A program made the translations under genes and the position numbers. The notes below the pieces were generated by a model, which saw nothing but the letters and a program-made list of their open reading frames with translations, made no database searches and was not told where the DNA came from. Below are positions 15,892 to 24,165 of a DNA stretch of 64,000 bases, in pieces. Source of the stretch: Occultella glacieicola. Its GTDB lineage: Bacteria; Actinomycetota; Actinomycetes; Actinomycetales; Beutenbergiaceae. Position 1 is the stretch's first letter; the number at the start of each line of letters is the position of its first letter. The stretch covers positions 62,556-126,555 of the forward strand of contig NZ_SMNA01000009.1 of the NCBI RefSeq assembly GCF_004353825.1. The letters are read 5' to 3'.

Positions 15892-16778
15892 CGTCCGGCC
15901 CGGCGCCCGTGCGTGGCATCCTCTCCTCCGCGGACTGGCGACACTCCGCGACCCGGCGGACCTGGCGCCTGCTGCATGCTGTGCTGTTCGCGGGCCTGGT
16001 CGCGTTCGGCGCCCTGCCCCTGGTCTGGATGTGGCGGGCCTCGATCTCGAGTACCGCCGACCTGGTGCAGCGTCCGCTCGCCCTGTGGCCGGACCCGGCC
16101 CGGTGGAGCAATCTGTATGACGCCTGGAGCCTGCTCGGGATCGACAGATATCTCCAGAACACAGTGGTGCTCGTGGCCGGCTCGTGGCTGGTCCAGCTGA
16201 TCGTCGCGACCACGGCGGGTTTCGCGCTCGCGGTCATCCGGCCGTGGTTCGGCAGATTCGTCTACGGAGCGCTGCTCGCCACCTTGTTCGTTCCGGGCAC
16301 CGTCACGCTGATCGCGCTCTACCTCACGGTGCTCGACCTGCCCGGACTCGGGATCTCGATCGCCGACACGCCGTGGGCGATCTGGCTGCCGGCCGGGGCG
16401 CATGCCTTCAACGTGCTGCTCGCGAAGCAGTTCTTCGACGCGATCCCCAGGGAGCTCTTCGAAGCGGCCCAGGTCGATGGCGCGGGGTGGCTGGTCGTGT
16501 TCCGTCGGCTGGTGCTGCCGATGTCGCGCCCGATCCTCGCGGTGATCTCGCTGCTGGCCATCATGACCGCGTGGAAGGACTTCCTCTGGCCCCTCGTCGT
16601 GCTCTCGGACCCCGCCCAGCAACCGCTCGCGGTCGCCCTGCCTCGCTTGGCCCAGAACACCGATCCTGCCTACCTGGTCGCCGGTCTGGTCATCGCCAGC
16701 GTTCCGCCCTTGGTGATCTTCCTGATCTTCCAACGGCAGATCGTCAGCGGTGTCGGCTGGAGCGGGCTGAAGGGGTGA
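15888..16778 (+). CDS. Carbohydrate ABC transporter permease (MalG-like)
   Basis: A 296-residue permease with about six transmembrane segments. The EAA loop reads FEAAQVDGAGWLVVFRRLVL, followed by PMSRPILAVISLLAIMTAWK and the conserved DFLWPLVVL. The N-terminal LPLVWMWRASISSTADL matches MalG-type permeases. It pairs with the MalF-like subunit, with which it overlaps (ATGA at 15888-15891). It is the last gene of the uptake operon and is followed by a strong hairpin terminator. Confidence 0.91.
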   Translation: MTSGPAPVRGILSSADWRHSATRRTWRLLHAVLFAGLVAFGALPLVWMWRASISSTADLVQRPLALWPDPARWSNLYDAWSLLGIDRYLQNTVVLVAGSWLVQLIVATTAGFALAVIRPWFGRFVYGALLATLFVPGTVTLIALYLTVLDLPGLGISIADTPWAIWLPAGAHAFNVLLAKQFFDAIPRELFEAAQVDGAGWLVVFRRLVLPMSRPILAVISLLAIMTAWKDFLWPLVVLSDPAQQPLAVALPRLAQNTDPAYLVAGLVIASVPPLVIFLIFQRQIVSGVGWSGLKG

Positions 16779-16784
16779 CCGGCT

Positions 16785-16829
16785 GAGCAGCGGCGGGTGC
16801 CGGCATGGTCGGCACCCGCGATGCTGCTC
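16785..16829 (+). terminator. Hairpin terminator of the carbohydrate ABC operon
   Basis: An inner 10-bp perfect stem GCGGGTGCCG / CGGCACCCGC (16793-16802 and 16810-16819, loop GCATGGT) is extended by an outer 7-bp stem GAGCAGC / GCTGCTC (16785-16791 and 16823-16829) across a small bulge. There is no T-run, as is usual in high-GC actinobacteria. It isolates the operon from dnaE2. Confidence 0.75.
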
Positions 16830-16843
16830 TGCCGACCGCGAGG

Positions 16844-16862
16844 TAGGATCGAACGTATGTTC
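16844..16862 (+). promoter_or_regulatory. Leaderless dnaE2 promoter with LexA box spanning the start codon
   Basis: TAGGAT (16844-16849) is a good -10 box, and the ATG begins 8 nt later at 16857. GAAC-GTAT-GTTC (16851-16862), flanked by TC and GT, is a near-perfect SOS box that physically includes the ATG. Transcription should begin at or next to the ATG, giving a leaderless mRNA directly blocked by LexA. Confidence 0.88.
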
Positions 16863-19800
16863 GTCTCCGGTTATGCCGAGCTGCACGCCCACTCGGCGTT
16901 CAGCTTCCTCGACGGCGCCAGTCAGCCCGAGGAACTGGCGATCGAGGCGGCCGGGCTCGGCCTGTCCGCGATGGCGATCACCGATCACAACGGGCTCTAC
17001 GGGGTGGTCCGGTTCGCCGAGGCCGCCCGCACCCTGAAGCTTCCCACCCTGTACGGGGCGGAGCTGAGCCTGGACGCGCCGGTGCGGCCGACCGGGATGC
17101 CGGACCCGCCGGGCACCCACCTGCTCGTGCTGGCCCGTGGGGCCGAGGGGTACCGGCGGCTGTCCCGGTCCATCGCGAACGCCCACCTGGCCAGCGGGAA
17201 GAAGGGGGAGGCGCACTACCGGCTCGGTGAGCTCGCGGACCTCGCCGCCGGGAACTGGCTGATCCTCACCGGCTGCCGCAAGGGCTCCGTGCGCCGTGCC
17301 CTGGAACCCGAACCCGGCCGCTTCGACCTGGCCGCGGCACGCCGGGAACTGGACGTGCTGACCGACCACTTCGGTGCGGAGAACGTGGTCGTCGAGATCA
17401 CCGACTCCGGGGCGCCGCTGGACTCGGTGCGCTGCGACGCGCTCGCCGAGCTCGCCGCGGACGCCCGGCTGCCGGTGGTCGCCACCGGGGCGGTGCACTG
17501 CGCGAGCCCGGCGGACCAGCCCCTCGCGGACGTGCTGGCCGCGGTGCGCGCCCGCACCACGCTGTCCGAACTCGACGGCTGGCTCCCGCCCAGCGCCGCC
17601 CATGTGCGCGCGCCGGCGGAGATGTACGCCCGGCACGCCTCCCGCCCGGAGGCGGTCGCGATGAGCGTGGAACTGGCCCGCCAGTGCGCGTTCGATCTGC
17701 GCCTGGTGGCGCCGAACCTGCCCCCGCACCCGGTGCCGCCCGGGCACACCGAGGCCACCTGGCTGCGCCACCTCACCTACGAGGGGGCCCGGGACCGGTA
17801 CGGCCCGCCGGAGGCGCCGCGGCAGCCCGGCGCGTACGCGACGATCGAGCGGGAGCTCGACATCATCATCGACCTGGACTTCCCCGGGTACTTCCTGATC
17901 GTGCACGAGATCGTCGACTTCTGCCGGCGCCACGACATCCTCTGCCAGGGCCGCGGCTCGGCCGCGAACTCCGCGGTCTGCTATGCCCTCGGGATCACCG
18001 CCGTCGACGCCGTGCAGCACAAGCTCCTGTTCGAGCGGTTCCTGTCCCCGGGCCGGTCCGGCCCGCCGGACATCGACGTGGACATCGAGTCCCGGCGCCG
18101 GGAGGAGGTGATCCAGTTCGTCTACGAACGCTACGGGCGCACCCACGCCGCGCAGGTGGCGAACGTGATCTCCTACCGGCCGCGGTCGGCGATCCGGGAC
18201 GCCGCCAAGGCGTTCGGCTACGACGTCGGGCAGCAGGACGCCTGGTCCAAGGGCATCGAACGGTGGGGCAGCCTGCGGCCGAGCCCGTCGCCCGACGATA
18301 CCGGCGGCACCGGCGAGCGGATCAGCGAACTGGAGCGCCGCCGTCGGGACGGGCCGTGGACCCCGAGCGCGGAGGTGGTCGCCGCCTCCGACGGCGCGAC
18401 CGGCGGCGGCGACCTCGACGGCATCCCCGCCGAGGTCGTGGACATGGCCGAGCGGATGCTGCGCCTGCCCCGCCACCTCGGCATCCACTCCGGCGGCATG
18501 GTGCTGTGCGACCGGCCGGTCATCGACGTGTGCCCGGTGGAGTGGGCGACCATGCCCGGCCGCACGGTGCTGCAGTGGGACAAGGACGACTGCGCCGATG
18601 CCGGCCTGGTGAAGTTCGACCTGCTCGGCCTCGGCATGCTCACCGCGCTGCGGCTCGCGTTCACCTGGATCAGGGACATCGAGGGCGTGGACGTCGGGCT
18701 GCACTCGCTGCCGCAGGAGGACCCGAAGGTCTACGACCTGCTCTGCGCCGCGGACACCGTCGGGGTGTTCCAGGTGGAGTCCCGGGCACAGATGGCCACC
18801 CTGCCGCGGCTGCAGCCGCGCACGTTCTACGACATCGTCGTCGAGGTCGCGCTGATCCGCCCCGGACCGATCCAGGGCAACTCGGTGCACCCCTACATCA
18901 ACCGGGCCCGCAAGCGTGAGCCGGTCACCTACCTGCACCCGCTGCTCGAACCGGCCCTGGCGAAGACGCTCGGGGTGCCGCTGTTCCAGGAACAGTTGAT
19001 GCAGATCGCGATCGACACCGCGGACTTCACCCCGGCCGAGGCGGACCAGTTGCGCCGGGCGATGGGGTCGAAGCGGTCCCTCGAACGGATGGAGGCGCTG
19101 CACGGGCGGCTGCTGGAGGGGATGGCCCGCAACGGCATCGACCGCCCCACCGGGGAGGCGATCTTCGACAAGCTCAAGGCGTTCGCCGACTTCGGGTTCC
19201 CCGAGTCGCACGCGTTCTCCTTCGCCTACCTCGTCTACGCGAGCGCGTGGCTGAAGGTGCACCACCCCGAGGCGTTCTACGCAGGGCTGCTCGCGGCGCA
19301 GCCGATGGGGTTCTACTCGCCGCAGTCGCTCGTGGCCGATGCCCGACGGCGGGGGGTCCGCGTCGAGCGCGCGGACGTCGCCTTCTCGCAGGTACAGGCG
19401 GGCGTCGAACGGGTCGACGGCGGGGGGCTGGCCGTGCGGCTCGGGCTCGCCCCGGTCCGGGGGATCGGTCAGAAGGGGGCGGAGCGGATCGTCGCGGCCA
19501 GGGAGGCCGCACCGCTGCGCGACCTCGCCGACCTGGCCCGCCGGGTGCGACTGTCCGCCGCCCAGCTCGAGGCGCTCGCGACCGCCGGGGCGCTGGACTC
19601 CTTCGGGCACTCCCGCCGGGAGGCGCTCTGGCTCGCCGGCGCACTGGCGGGGGAGAGCGGTACCTCCACCGTGGTGCGCACGGGCGACGGGCCGGCGGTC
19701 CGGGCCGTGCAGGAACCGCTGCCGTTCACCGCCGTCGGTATCGACCTGCCCAACCTGCCGGGCATGGACGAGGTGACCACCGCCGTCGCCGACGTCTGGG

Positions 19801-20177
19801 CCACCGGGATCTCCACGGACTCCTTCCCGACCGAGTTCCTGCGCTCCGACCTGGACGCCCGCGGGGTGCTGCGGGTGACCGACGTGCCCGGCGCCGGATC
19901 GGGCACCCGGGTGCGGGTGGCCGGGGTGGTCACCCACCGGCAGCGCCCGTCCACGGCCGGTGGGGTGACGTTCCTGTCCCTGGAGGACGAGACCGGCCTG
20001 CTGAACGTGATCTGCACGCAGGGGCTGTGGGGCCGCTACCGGAGGGTCGCCCGGACCAGCGCCGCCCTGGTGGTCCGGGGCACCGTGGAGACCGCCGACG
20101 GCGTGACCAACCTGATGGCGGACTCGGTCACGGCGCTGAGCCTGCGGGTGGCCTCCACCTCCCGCGACTTCCAGTGA
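16857..20177 (+). CDS. dnaE2: Error-prone DNA polymerase III alpha subunit DnaE2
   Basis: An 1106-residue C-family polymerase. The N-terminal PHP domain begins YAELHAHSAFSFLDGASQPE; the palm carries the catalytic acidic cluster GPPDIDVDIESRRREE and, downstream, GVFQVESRAQMATLPR and PGPIQGNSVHPYINR; then the helix-hairpin-helix part (PVRGIGQKGAERIVAAREAA) and a C-terminal OB fold (TRVRVAGVVTHRQRPSTAGG, FLSLEDETG). It performs translesion synthesis with ImuA' and ImuB during the SOS response. The start ATG 16857 is fixed by the leaderless promoter and by the conserved FVSGYAELHAHS start. It is separated from imuA'-imuB by about 10 kb. Confidence 0.95.
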   Translation: MFVSGYAELHAHSAFSFLDGASQPEELAIEAAGLGLSAMAITDHNGLYGVVRFAEAARTLKLPTLYGAELSLDAPVRPTGMPDPPGTHLLVLARGAEGYRRLSRSIANAHLASGKKGEAHYRLGELADLAAGNWLILTGCRKGSVRRALEPEPGRFDLAAARRELDVLTDHFGAENVVVEITDSGAPLDSVRCDALAELAADARLPVVATGAVHCASPADQPLADVLAAVRARTTLSELDGWLPPSAAHVRAPAEMYARHASRPEAVAMSVELARQCAFDLRLVAPNLPPHPVPPGHTEATWLRHLTYEGARDRYGPPEAPRQPGAYATIERELDIIIDLDFPGYFLIVHEIVDFCRRHDILCQGRGSAANSAVCYALGITAVDAVQHKLLFERFLSPGRSGPPDIDVDIESRRREEVIQFVYERYGRTHAAQVANVISYRPRSAIRDAAKAFGYDVGQQDAWSKGIERWGSLRPSPSPDDTGGTGERISELERRRRDGPWTPSAEVVAASDGATGGGDLDGIPAEVVDMAERMLRLPRHLGIHSGGMVLCDRPVIDVCPVEWATMPGRTVLQWDKDDCADAGLVKFDLLGLGMLTALRLAFTWIRDIEGVDVGLHSLPQEDPKVYDLLCAADTVGVFQVESRAQMATLPRLQPRTFYDIVVEVALIRPGPIQGNSVHPYINRARKREPVTYLHPLLEPALAKTLGVPLFQEQLMQIAIDTADFTPAEADQLRRAMGSKRSLERMEALHGRLLEGMARNGIDRPTGEAIFDKLKAFADFGFPESHAFSFAYLVYASAWLKVHHPEAFYAGLLAAQPMGFYSPQSLVADARRRGVRVERADVAFSQVQAGVERVDGGGLAVRLGLAPVRGIGQKGAERIVAAREAAPLRDLADLARRVRLSAAQLEALATAGALDSFGHSRREALWLAGALAGESGTSTVVRTGDGPAVRAVQEPLPFTAVGIDLPNLPGMDEVTTAVADVWATGISTDSFPTEFLRSDLDARGVLRVTDVPGAGSGTRVRVAGVVTHRQRPSTAGGVTFLSLEDETGLLNVICTQGLWGRYRRVARTSAALVVRGTVETADGVTNLMADSVTALSLRVASTSRDFQ

Positions 20178-20178
20178 C

Positions 20179-21483
20179 CTAGGGTTCGACGGCCTTCGTG
20201 TCCGGCTCCATGTCCTCCATCGGCGGGTCGAGGGTCCGCAGCTTCGCGTACACGGCCCAGATCACGGCCACGATCGGGATGACGATCACGGCGCCGAGGA
20301 TGCCGGCCACCAGGGTGCCCGCCGTCACCGCCAGCGCCACCACCAGCGGGTGCAACGAGACCTGCTTGCCCATCACCAGCGGTTGCAGGATGTGCCCCTC
20401 GAACTGGCCGATGAGGGCGATCCCGACACCCACCAGGATCGCGTTGACGGGACCGTTCACGGCCAGGGCCACCACCATCGCGATGATCATCGCCGCGGGC
20501 GCACCGACCAGCGGGATGAACGCACCGATGAACACCAGCACCGCCAGCGGCGCGGCCAGCGGGACCCCCGCGATCAACAGGATGATCGCGGCCAGGATGC
20601 CGTCCACCAGGGCGATGATCACGGTGCCGCGGGCGTACCCGGAGAACGTGTACCAGCCGACCCCACCGGCGAGCATCCACTTCTCCCGCACCTTCGCCGG
20701 GAGTTGGTTCAGGAACCACTTCCACATGTCGGCGCCCCGGGCGAGGAAGAACACGGTCGAGAAGATCGCCAGCGCGAGGGCCGCGAACACCTCGAACACG
20801 GACCCGGCCCCGGCCGCCGCCCGGTTGAGCAGGTCGCTCTGGTTCTCCTGCAGCCAGGTCTGCCCCTGTTCCAGCCACTCGTTGACCTGATCCTCGGTGA
20901 TGGTCAGGCCGAACGGCAGGTTCTGGGCGAGCGCGAACAACTGGGCGATGCCGGTGGAGAACTGCTCCGAGAGGGTCTCCCACTGCCCGGTCACCGAGGT
21001 GATCACGTAGGTGAGCAACCCACCGACGAACGCCAGCGCGGACAGCATGCCCAGCGCGGTGGCCAGCCCGCGGGGCATGACCTTCGCGAACACGTTCACC
21101 AGCGGCCGCAGCACGGCGGTGATGACCAGGCCGAGGAACACCGCGACGAACACCAGCTGGATCCGTGCGGTGGCCCACACCAGCAGCGAGATGAGCGCGA
21201 TCACCACCAGGATGCGCCACGACCAGCCGGCGGACTTGCGCATCCAGCGGGGGACGCCGTCGCCGCCGTCGTCCGCGCGCAGGTGCCGCTCCGGGAGCCG
21301 GTGCACCCGGGCCCGGGCACCCCGGGCCGGGGACCGGGGCAGCGGTGGCAGCGGGGACGGCTCGGCCGCCGAGCCGTCGGTGGTCTCGGCGGCGGGACGG
21401 GCCGTGTTCGCCGACGCGGCCCGGCGTGCCGCGGCGGCCTGGCGGACCGCTGCGGCCTGGATGCGTTGGGGCACGAGTCTCAC
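20179..21483 (-). CDS. AI-2E family transporter (PerM-like membrane protein)
   Basis: A 434-residue membrane protein with a long basic/Ala-rich cytoplasmic N-terminal tail of about 85 residues, then the UPF0118/AI-2E exporter core of about eight transmembrane segments. Recognisable parts are VFVAVFLGLVITAVLRPLVN, the ALGMLSALAFVGGLLTYVIT segment, FIGAFIPLVGAPAAMIIAMV, and GQFEGHILQPLVMGKQVSLH, the most conserved family motif. Despite the name, substrates are mostly unknown. GTG 21483 follows a CAGACT -10-like box by 7 nt on the minus strand. It converges on dnaE2, one base after its stop. Confidence 0.9.
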   Translation of the reverse strand: MRLVPQRIQAAAVRQAAAARRAASANTARPAAETTDGSAAEPSPLPPLPRSPARGARARVHRLPERHLRADDGGDGVPRWMRKSAGWSWRILVVIALISLLVWATARIQLVFVAVFLGLVITAVLRPLVNVFAKVMPRGLATALGMLSALAFVGGLLTYVITSVTGQWETLSEQFSTGIAQLFALAQNLPFGLTITEDQVNEWLEQGQTWLQENQSDLLNRAAAGAGSVFEVFAALALAIFSTVFFLARGADMWKWFLNQLPAKVREKWMLAGGVGWYTFSGYARGTVIIALVDGILAAIILLIAGVPLAAPLAVLVFIGAFIPLVGAPAAMIIAMVVALAVNGPVNAILVGVGIALIGQFEGHILQPLVMGKQVSLHPLVVALAVTAGTLVAGILGAVIVIPIVAVIWAVYAKLRTLDPPMEDMEPDTKAVEP

Positions 21484-21544
21484 GCGGGTCAGTCTGCCCC
21501 AGTCGGACCCGGATCGCGCGGAGACCTTCCGGTCGCGTCGCTGC

Positions 21545-22438
21545 TCAGCCGCGGGCGAGGATCGCCCAGCAGCGCACCTGGACCAGATCCTGGAGCGCGG
21601 CGGCCTGCCGGGCCGGATCCGGCCAGGTCTCGAGCTGCCAGAGCACGGACTCGACGGATCGGGCGCAGGCCCACTCGCAGATGCGCCGGAACGGGATGCC
21701 GAGCGCCCGGGAGGCGAGCTCCACCCGTGGTCGCAGCACGGCCAGGGGATCCTGGTACACGAACGGGTTGTCGATCTGGGACAGCACCGGCCACAGGTCG
21801 TAGCCGGGGTCGCCGATCATCGGCTTCGGATCGATCGCGAGCCATTGCGGCGGCACCGAGCCCGGTGCGTCCAGCAGGATGTTGCCGGGGTTCAGGTCAC
21901 CGTGCAGGACCACGACCGGCCCGGGTTTCGCGCCCGGGCGACCGAATGCCGCGAGCAGCCCGAGGCCGTAGGAGACCTCCCGCCGGAATGCCTCGTACAG
22001 GTGGGCCCAACGGTTCGCCCGCTGTGTCGCGATCCGGGACCACGTCGCACTGACGGTGGTCAGCAGTGGCATCTCGGTGCCGGTGGCCACCGCGCGGTGC
22101 AGGTTCCGCAGGATCTCCACGGCGATCCCGAGCCGCACGTGCGGGGGTGAGGTGTCCGCGAGCAACAGGGTGCCGGGGTGGGCGCGCCGCAGCAGCAGCG
22201 CCCAGTCCTGGGTGTCGTGGTCGAGCAGTTCCACGGCCGCGTGCCCCTGCCACAGGGCCAGGGCGGTCGCCTCGTACTTTGCCTCGTCGTGCGGGAAGGT
22301 GAGTTTGAGGACCACCGGGGTCCCGTCCGCCATCGCGCCCGGGGTGGTCCACGCCGCGGTGCCGACCGAGAACGGGTTGCCGAGGGTCAGGCCCCAGCGT
22401 TGCACGGCCCGGTCGATCAGGCCGGGCAGCCGGGCCAC
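21545..22438 (-). CDS. APH(6)-like aminoglycoside/hydroxyurea phosphotransferase family kinase
   Basis: About 297 residues related to streptomycin 6-kinases. VARLPGLIDRAVQRWGLTLG matches the family N-terminus; VVLKLTFPHDEAKYEA holds the ATP-binding Lys; the catalytic loop is VVLHGDLNPGNIL with Asp and Asn; the second metal motif is LAIDPKPMIGDPGYDLWPVL. Whether it inactivates an antibiotic or phosphorylates an endogenous metabolite cannot be decided. The start is unclear: GTG 22438 is used, but family members usually have about 25 more residues, and a CTG at 22507 overlaps the stop of the upstream HAD gene exactly like a coupled start. Confidence 0.82.
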   Translation of the reverse strand: MARLPGLIDRAVQRWGLTLGNPFSVGTAAWTTPGAMADGTPVVLKLTFPHDEAKYEATALALWQGHAAVELLDHDTQDWALLLRRAHPGTLLLADTSPPHVRLGIAVEILRNLHRAVATGTEMPLLTTVSATWSRIATQRANRWAHLYEAFRREVSYGLGLLAAFGRPGAKPGPVVVLHGDLNPGNILLDAPGSVPPQWLAIDPKPMIGDPGYDLWPVLSQIDNPFVYQDPLAVLRPRVELASRALGIPFRRICEWACARSVESVLWQLETWPDPARQAAALQDLVQVRCWAILARG

Positions 22439-22503
22439 CCAGGCCGCCCCCGCGGGAGTCGAGGCTGCCCCCGTCGTCAGCGACGCGGGCAGGACCGGGC
22501 CGT

Positions 22504-23229
22504 TCAGCGCCCCACCCCTGCGCTGCGGGCCACCGGCTCCGCGACGGACCGGTTCGTGACCGGTGCCGGCAGCCCGAGCAGGCCGGCCAGGTGCGCCGGG
22601 TCCGAGGCGAGGGCGTCCGCGTCGGCGTGTTCGGCCTCCGTGCCGTACCCCCAGGCGACCAGGACGCATGGCATGCCGTGGGCACGGGCACCCTCGAGAT
22701 CGTGCTCACGGTCGCCGACCATCACCGGGGCGGACAGGTCCGCGCCGGCCGCGTGCAACTGGGTCAGGGCCTTGCCGATCACGTACGCCTTGTCCGAGTT
22801 GCGGCCGCGGTCGTCGGCGCCGCAGATCGCGGTGAAGTACCCGGTCAGTTCGAAGTGGTCGAGGATCGCGCGGGCGAACTCCTCCGACTTGGACGTGGCC
22901 AGGCTCACCGGGACCCCGGCCTCGCGCAGAGCGACGAGCAGCTGGCGCATCCCGTCGAACACGGCGGAGTTGAACATCGAGCCGCCGCCGTAGTGGGCCC
23001 GGTAGAGGTCCTGACCGCGGTCGACGTCCGCGGGATCCACGCCGCCGATGTGCTCGAGCGTCCACGCCAGGGGCGGTCCGACCACGGCGCGCAGCTCGTC
23101 CGGTGGCGGCGGCTGGAGGCCGAGCCCGCGAACGGCGGTCACGAAGGAGTCGATCACGCCGGGCGCGGAGTCCGTGATGGTGCCGTCGAGGTCGAGCAGG
23201 ACGGCGGTCGTGCGATCAGGCATCCTCAC
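22504..23229 (-). CDS. HAD-superfamily phosphatase (phosphoglycolate phosphatase-like)
   Basis: A 241-residue HAD hydrolase. Motif I VLLDLDGTITDSAPGVID, motif II VSLATSKSEEFA, motif III Lys in RNSDKAYVIGKAL, motif IV APVMVGDREHDLEGA. The helical cap and the DSAPGV follow-up place it with Gph/PpaX-type phosphatases. A minus-strand -10 TAGGCT (23242-23237) sits 7 nt before GTG 23229, so the GTG is preferred over the ATG two codons further on; this implies a leaderless mRNA. It is cotranscribed with the APH(6)-like gene downstream. Confidence 0.88.
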   Translation of the reverse strand: MRMPDRTTAVLLDLDGTITDSAPGVIDSFVTAVRGLGLQPPPPDELRAVVGPPLAWTLEHIGGVDPADVDRGQDLYRAHYGGGSMFNSAVFDGMRQLLVALREAGVPVSLATSKSEEFARAILDHFELTGYFTAICGADDRGRNSDKAYVIGKALTQLHAAGADLSAPVMVGDREHDLEGARAHGMPCVLVAWGYGTEAEHADADALASDPAHLAGLLGLPAPVTNRSVAEPVARSAGVGR

Positions 23230-23292
23230 CCGCGTCAGCCTAATAGGTAGGGTGGCCGGATCGAACCGACCGACCGCACCCACCCGACCACC

Positions 23293-24102
23293 GTGGCCAC
23301 CTCCGGTGACATCGACCTCCGGGCCGACTGCGCCCGCTGCGTGGGCCTGTGCTGCGTTGCGCTGGCATTCTCCAGATCGGCGGACTTCGCGTTCGACAAG
23401 GCCGCCGGCGACCCCTGCCGGAACCTGCTGGCCGACCACCGCTGCGCGGTCCACGCCGGTCTGCGGAGCCAGGGGATGGCAGGGTGCACCACCTACGACT
23501 GCTTCGGGGCCGGGCAGCACGTCACCGAAGCGACGTTCGCCGGGCGGACCTGGCGCGACGGCGCGGACACCGCCGCGGCGATGTTCGCCGCCTTCGGGGT
23601 CATGCGCCGGCTCCACGAGGCACTCTGGTACCTGAACGCGGCCCGGGCCCTCGACCTGCCTCGCGCGCTGGCGAGGCAGGTCCGCCTGCTGATCAGCCGG
23701 GTCGAGGAGGCGAGCGCCGCGAGCGCACCGGACCTGGCCGGCGTGGACGTCGACGCCGTATGGGCCGAGATGGCGGAGGCCGCCCTGCGGGCGAGCGCCC
23801 ACATCCGCGCGTCGGCACCGGGACCACGCGTCGAGTTCCGCGGTGCGGACCTCGCCGGGGCCGATCTGCGCGGCGCCGACCTGCGCGGGGCGAACCTACG
23901 TGGCGCCGCCATGATCGGGGCCGACCTGCGTGGCGCCCGGCTCCACCGCGCCGACGTCATCGGCGCCGACCTGCGCGGCGCGGACGTACGGGGCACCGAC
24001 CTCGCCGACGTCCTGTTCCTGACCCAGCCGCAGGTCGCCGCCGCGACCGGCGATGCCCGTACGGCCCTGCCGGGCGGTTTCGCCCGGCCGGGGCACTGGT
24101 GA
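23293..24102 (+). CDS. Cys-rich YkgJ-like domain fused to pentapeptide repeats
   Basis: A 269-residue protein in two parts. Residues 12-75 carry a dense cysteine pattern (CARCVGLCCVALAF, then GDPCRNLL, HRCAVH, MAGCTTYDC) like YkgJ-type zinc/iron-chelating clusters. A helical linker follows. Residues about 177-240 are pentapeptide repeats of the A(D/N)LRG type (ADLRGADLRGANLRG, then ADLRGARLHRADVIG), which form a right-handed beta helix. Function unknown: pentapeptide proteins include DNA-gyrase protectors, but most are uncharacterised. GTG 23293 is the chosen start; TAGGGT at 23248-23253 may be the -10 box. Confidence 0.83.
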   Translation: MATSGDIDLRADCARCVGLCCVALAFSRSADFAFDKAAGDPCRNLLADHRCAVHAGLRSQGMAGCTTYDCFGAGQHVTEATFAGRTWRDGADTAAAMFAAFGVMRRLHEALWYLNAARALDLPRALARQVRLLISRVEEASAASAPDLAGVDVDAVWAEMAEAALRASAHIRASAPGPRVEFRGADLAGADLRGADLRGANLRGAAMIGADLRGARLHRADVIGADLRGADVRGTDLADVLFLTQPQVAAATGDARTALPGGFARPGHW

Positions 24103-24165
24103 ACGGCGCTGCCCGTGCGGCGGGATGACGCTCGGCCGGTGCCCGCCTCGCCCGGGGAGGCGCCG

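Noticed and set aside
15792-19937. Very long open frame on the minus strand opposite the permeases and dnaE2
   Set aside because: It lies antisense to three well-supported genes, its translation is Arg/Gly/His/Gln-rich without recognisable domains, and such frames are expected from third-position GC bias.
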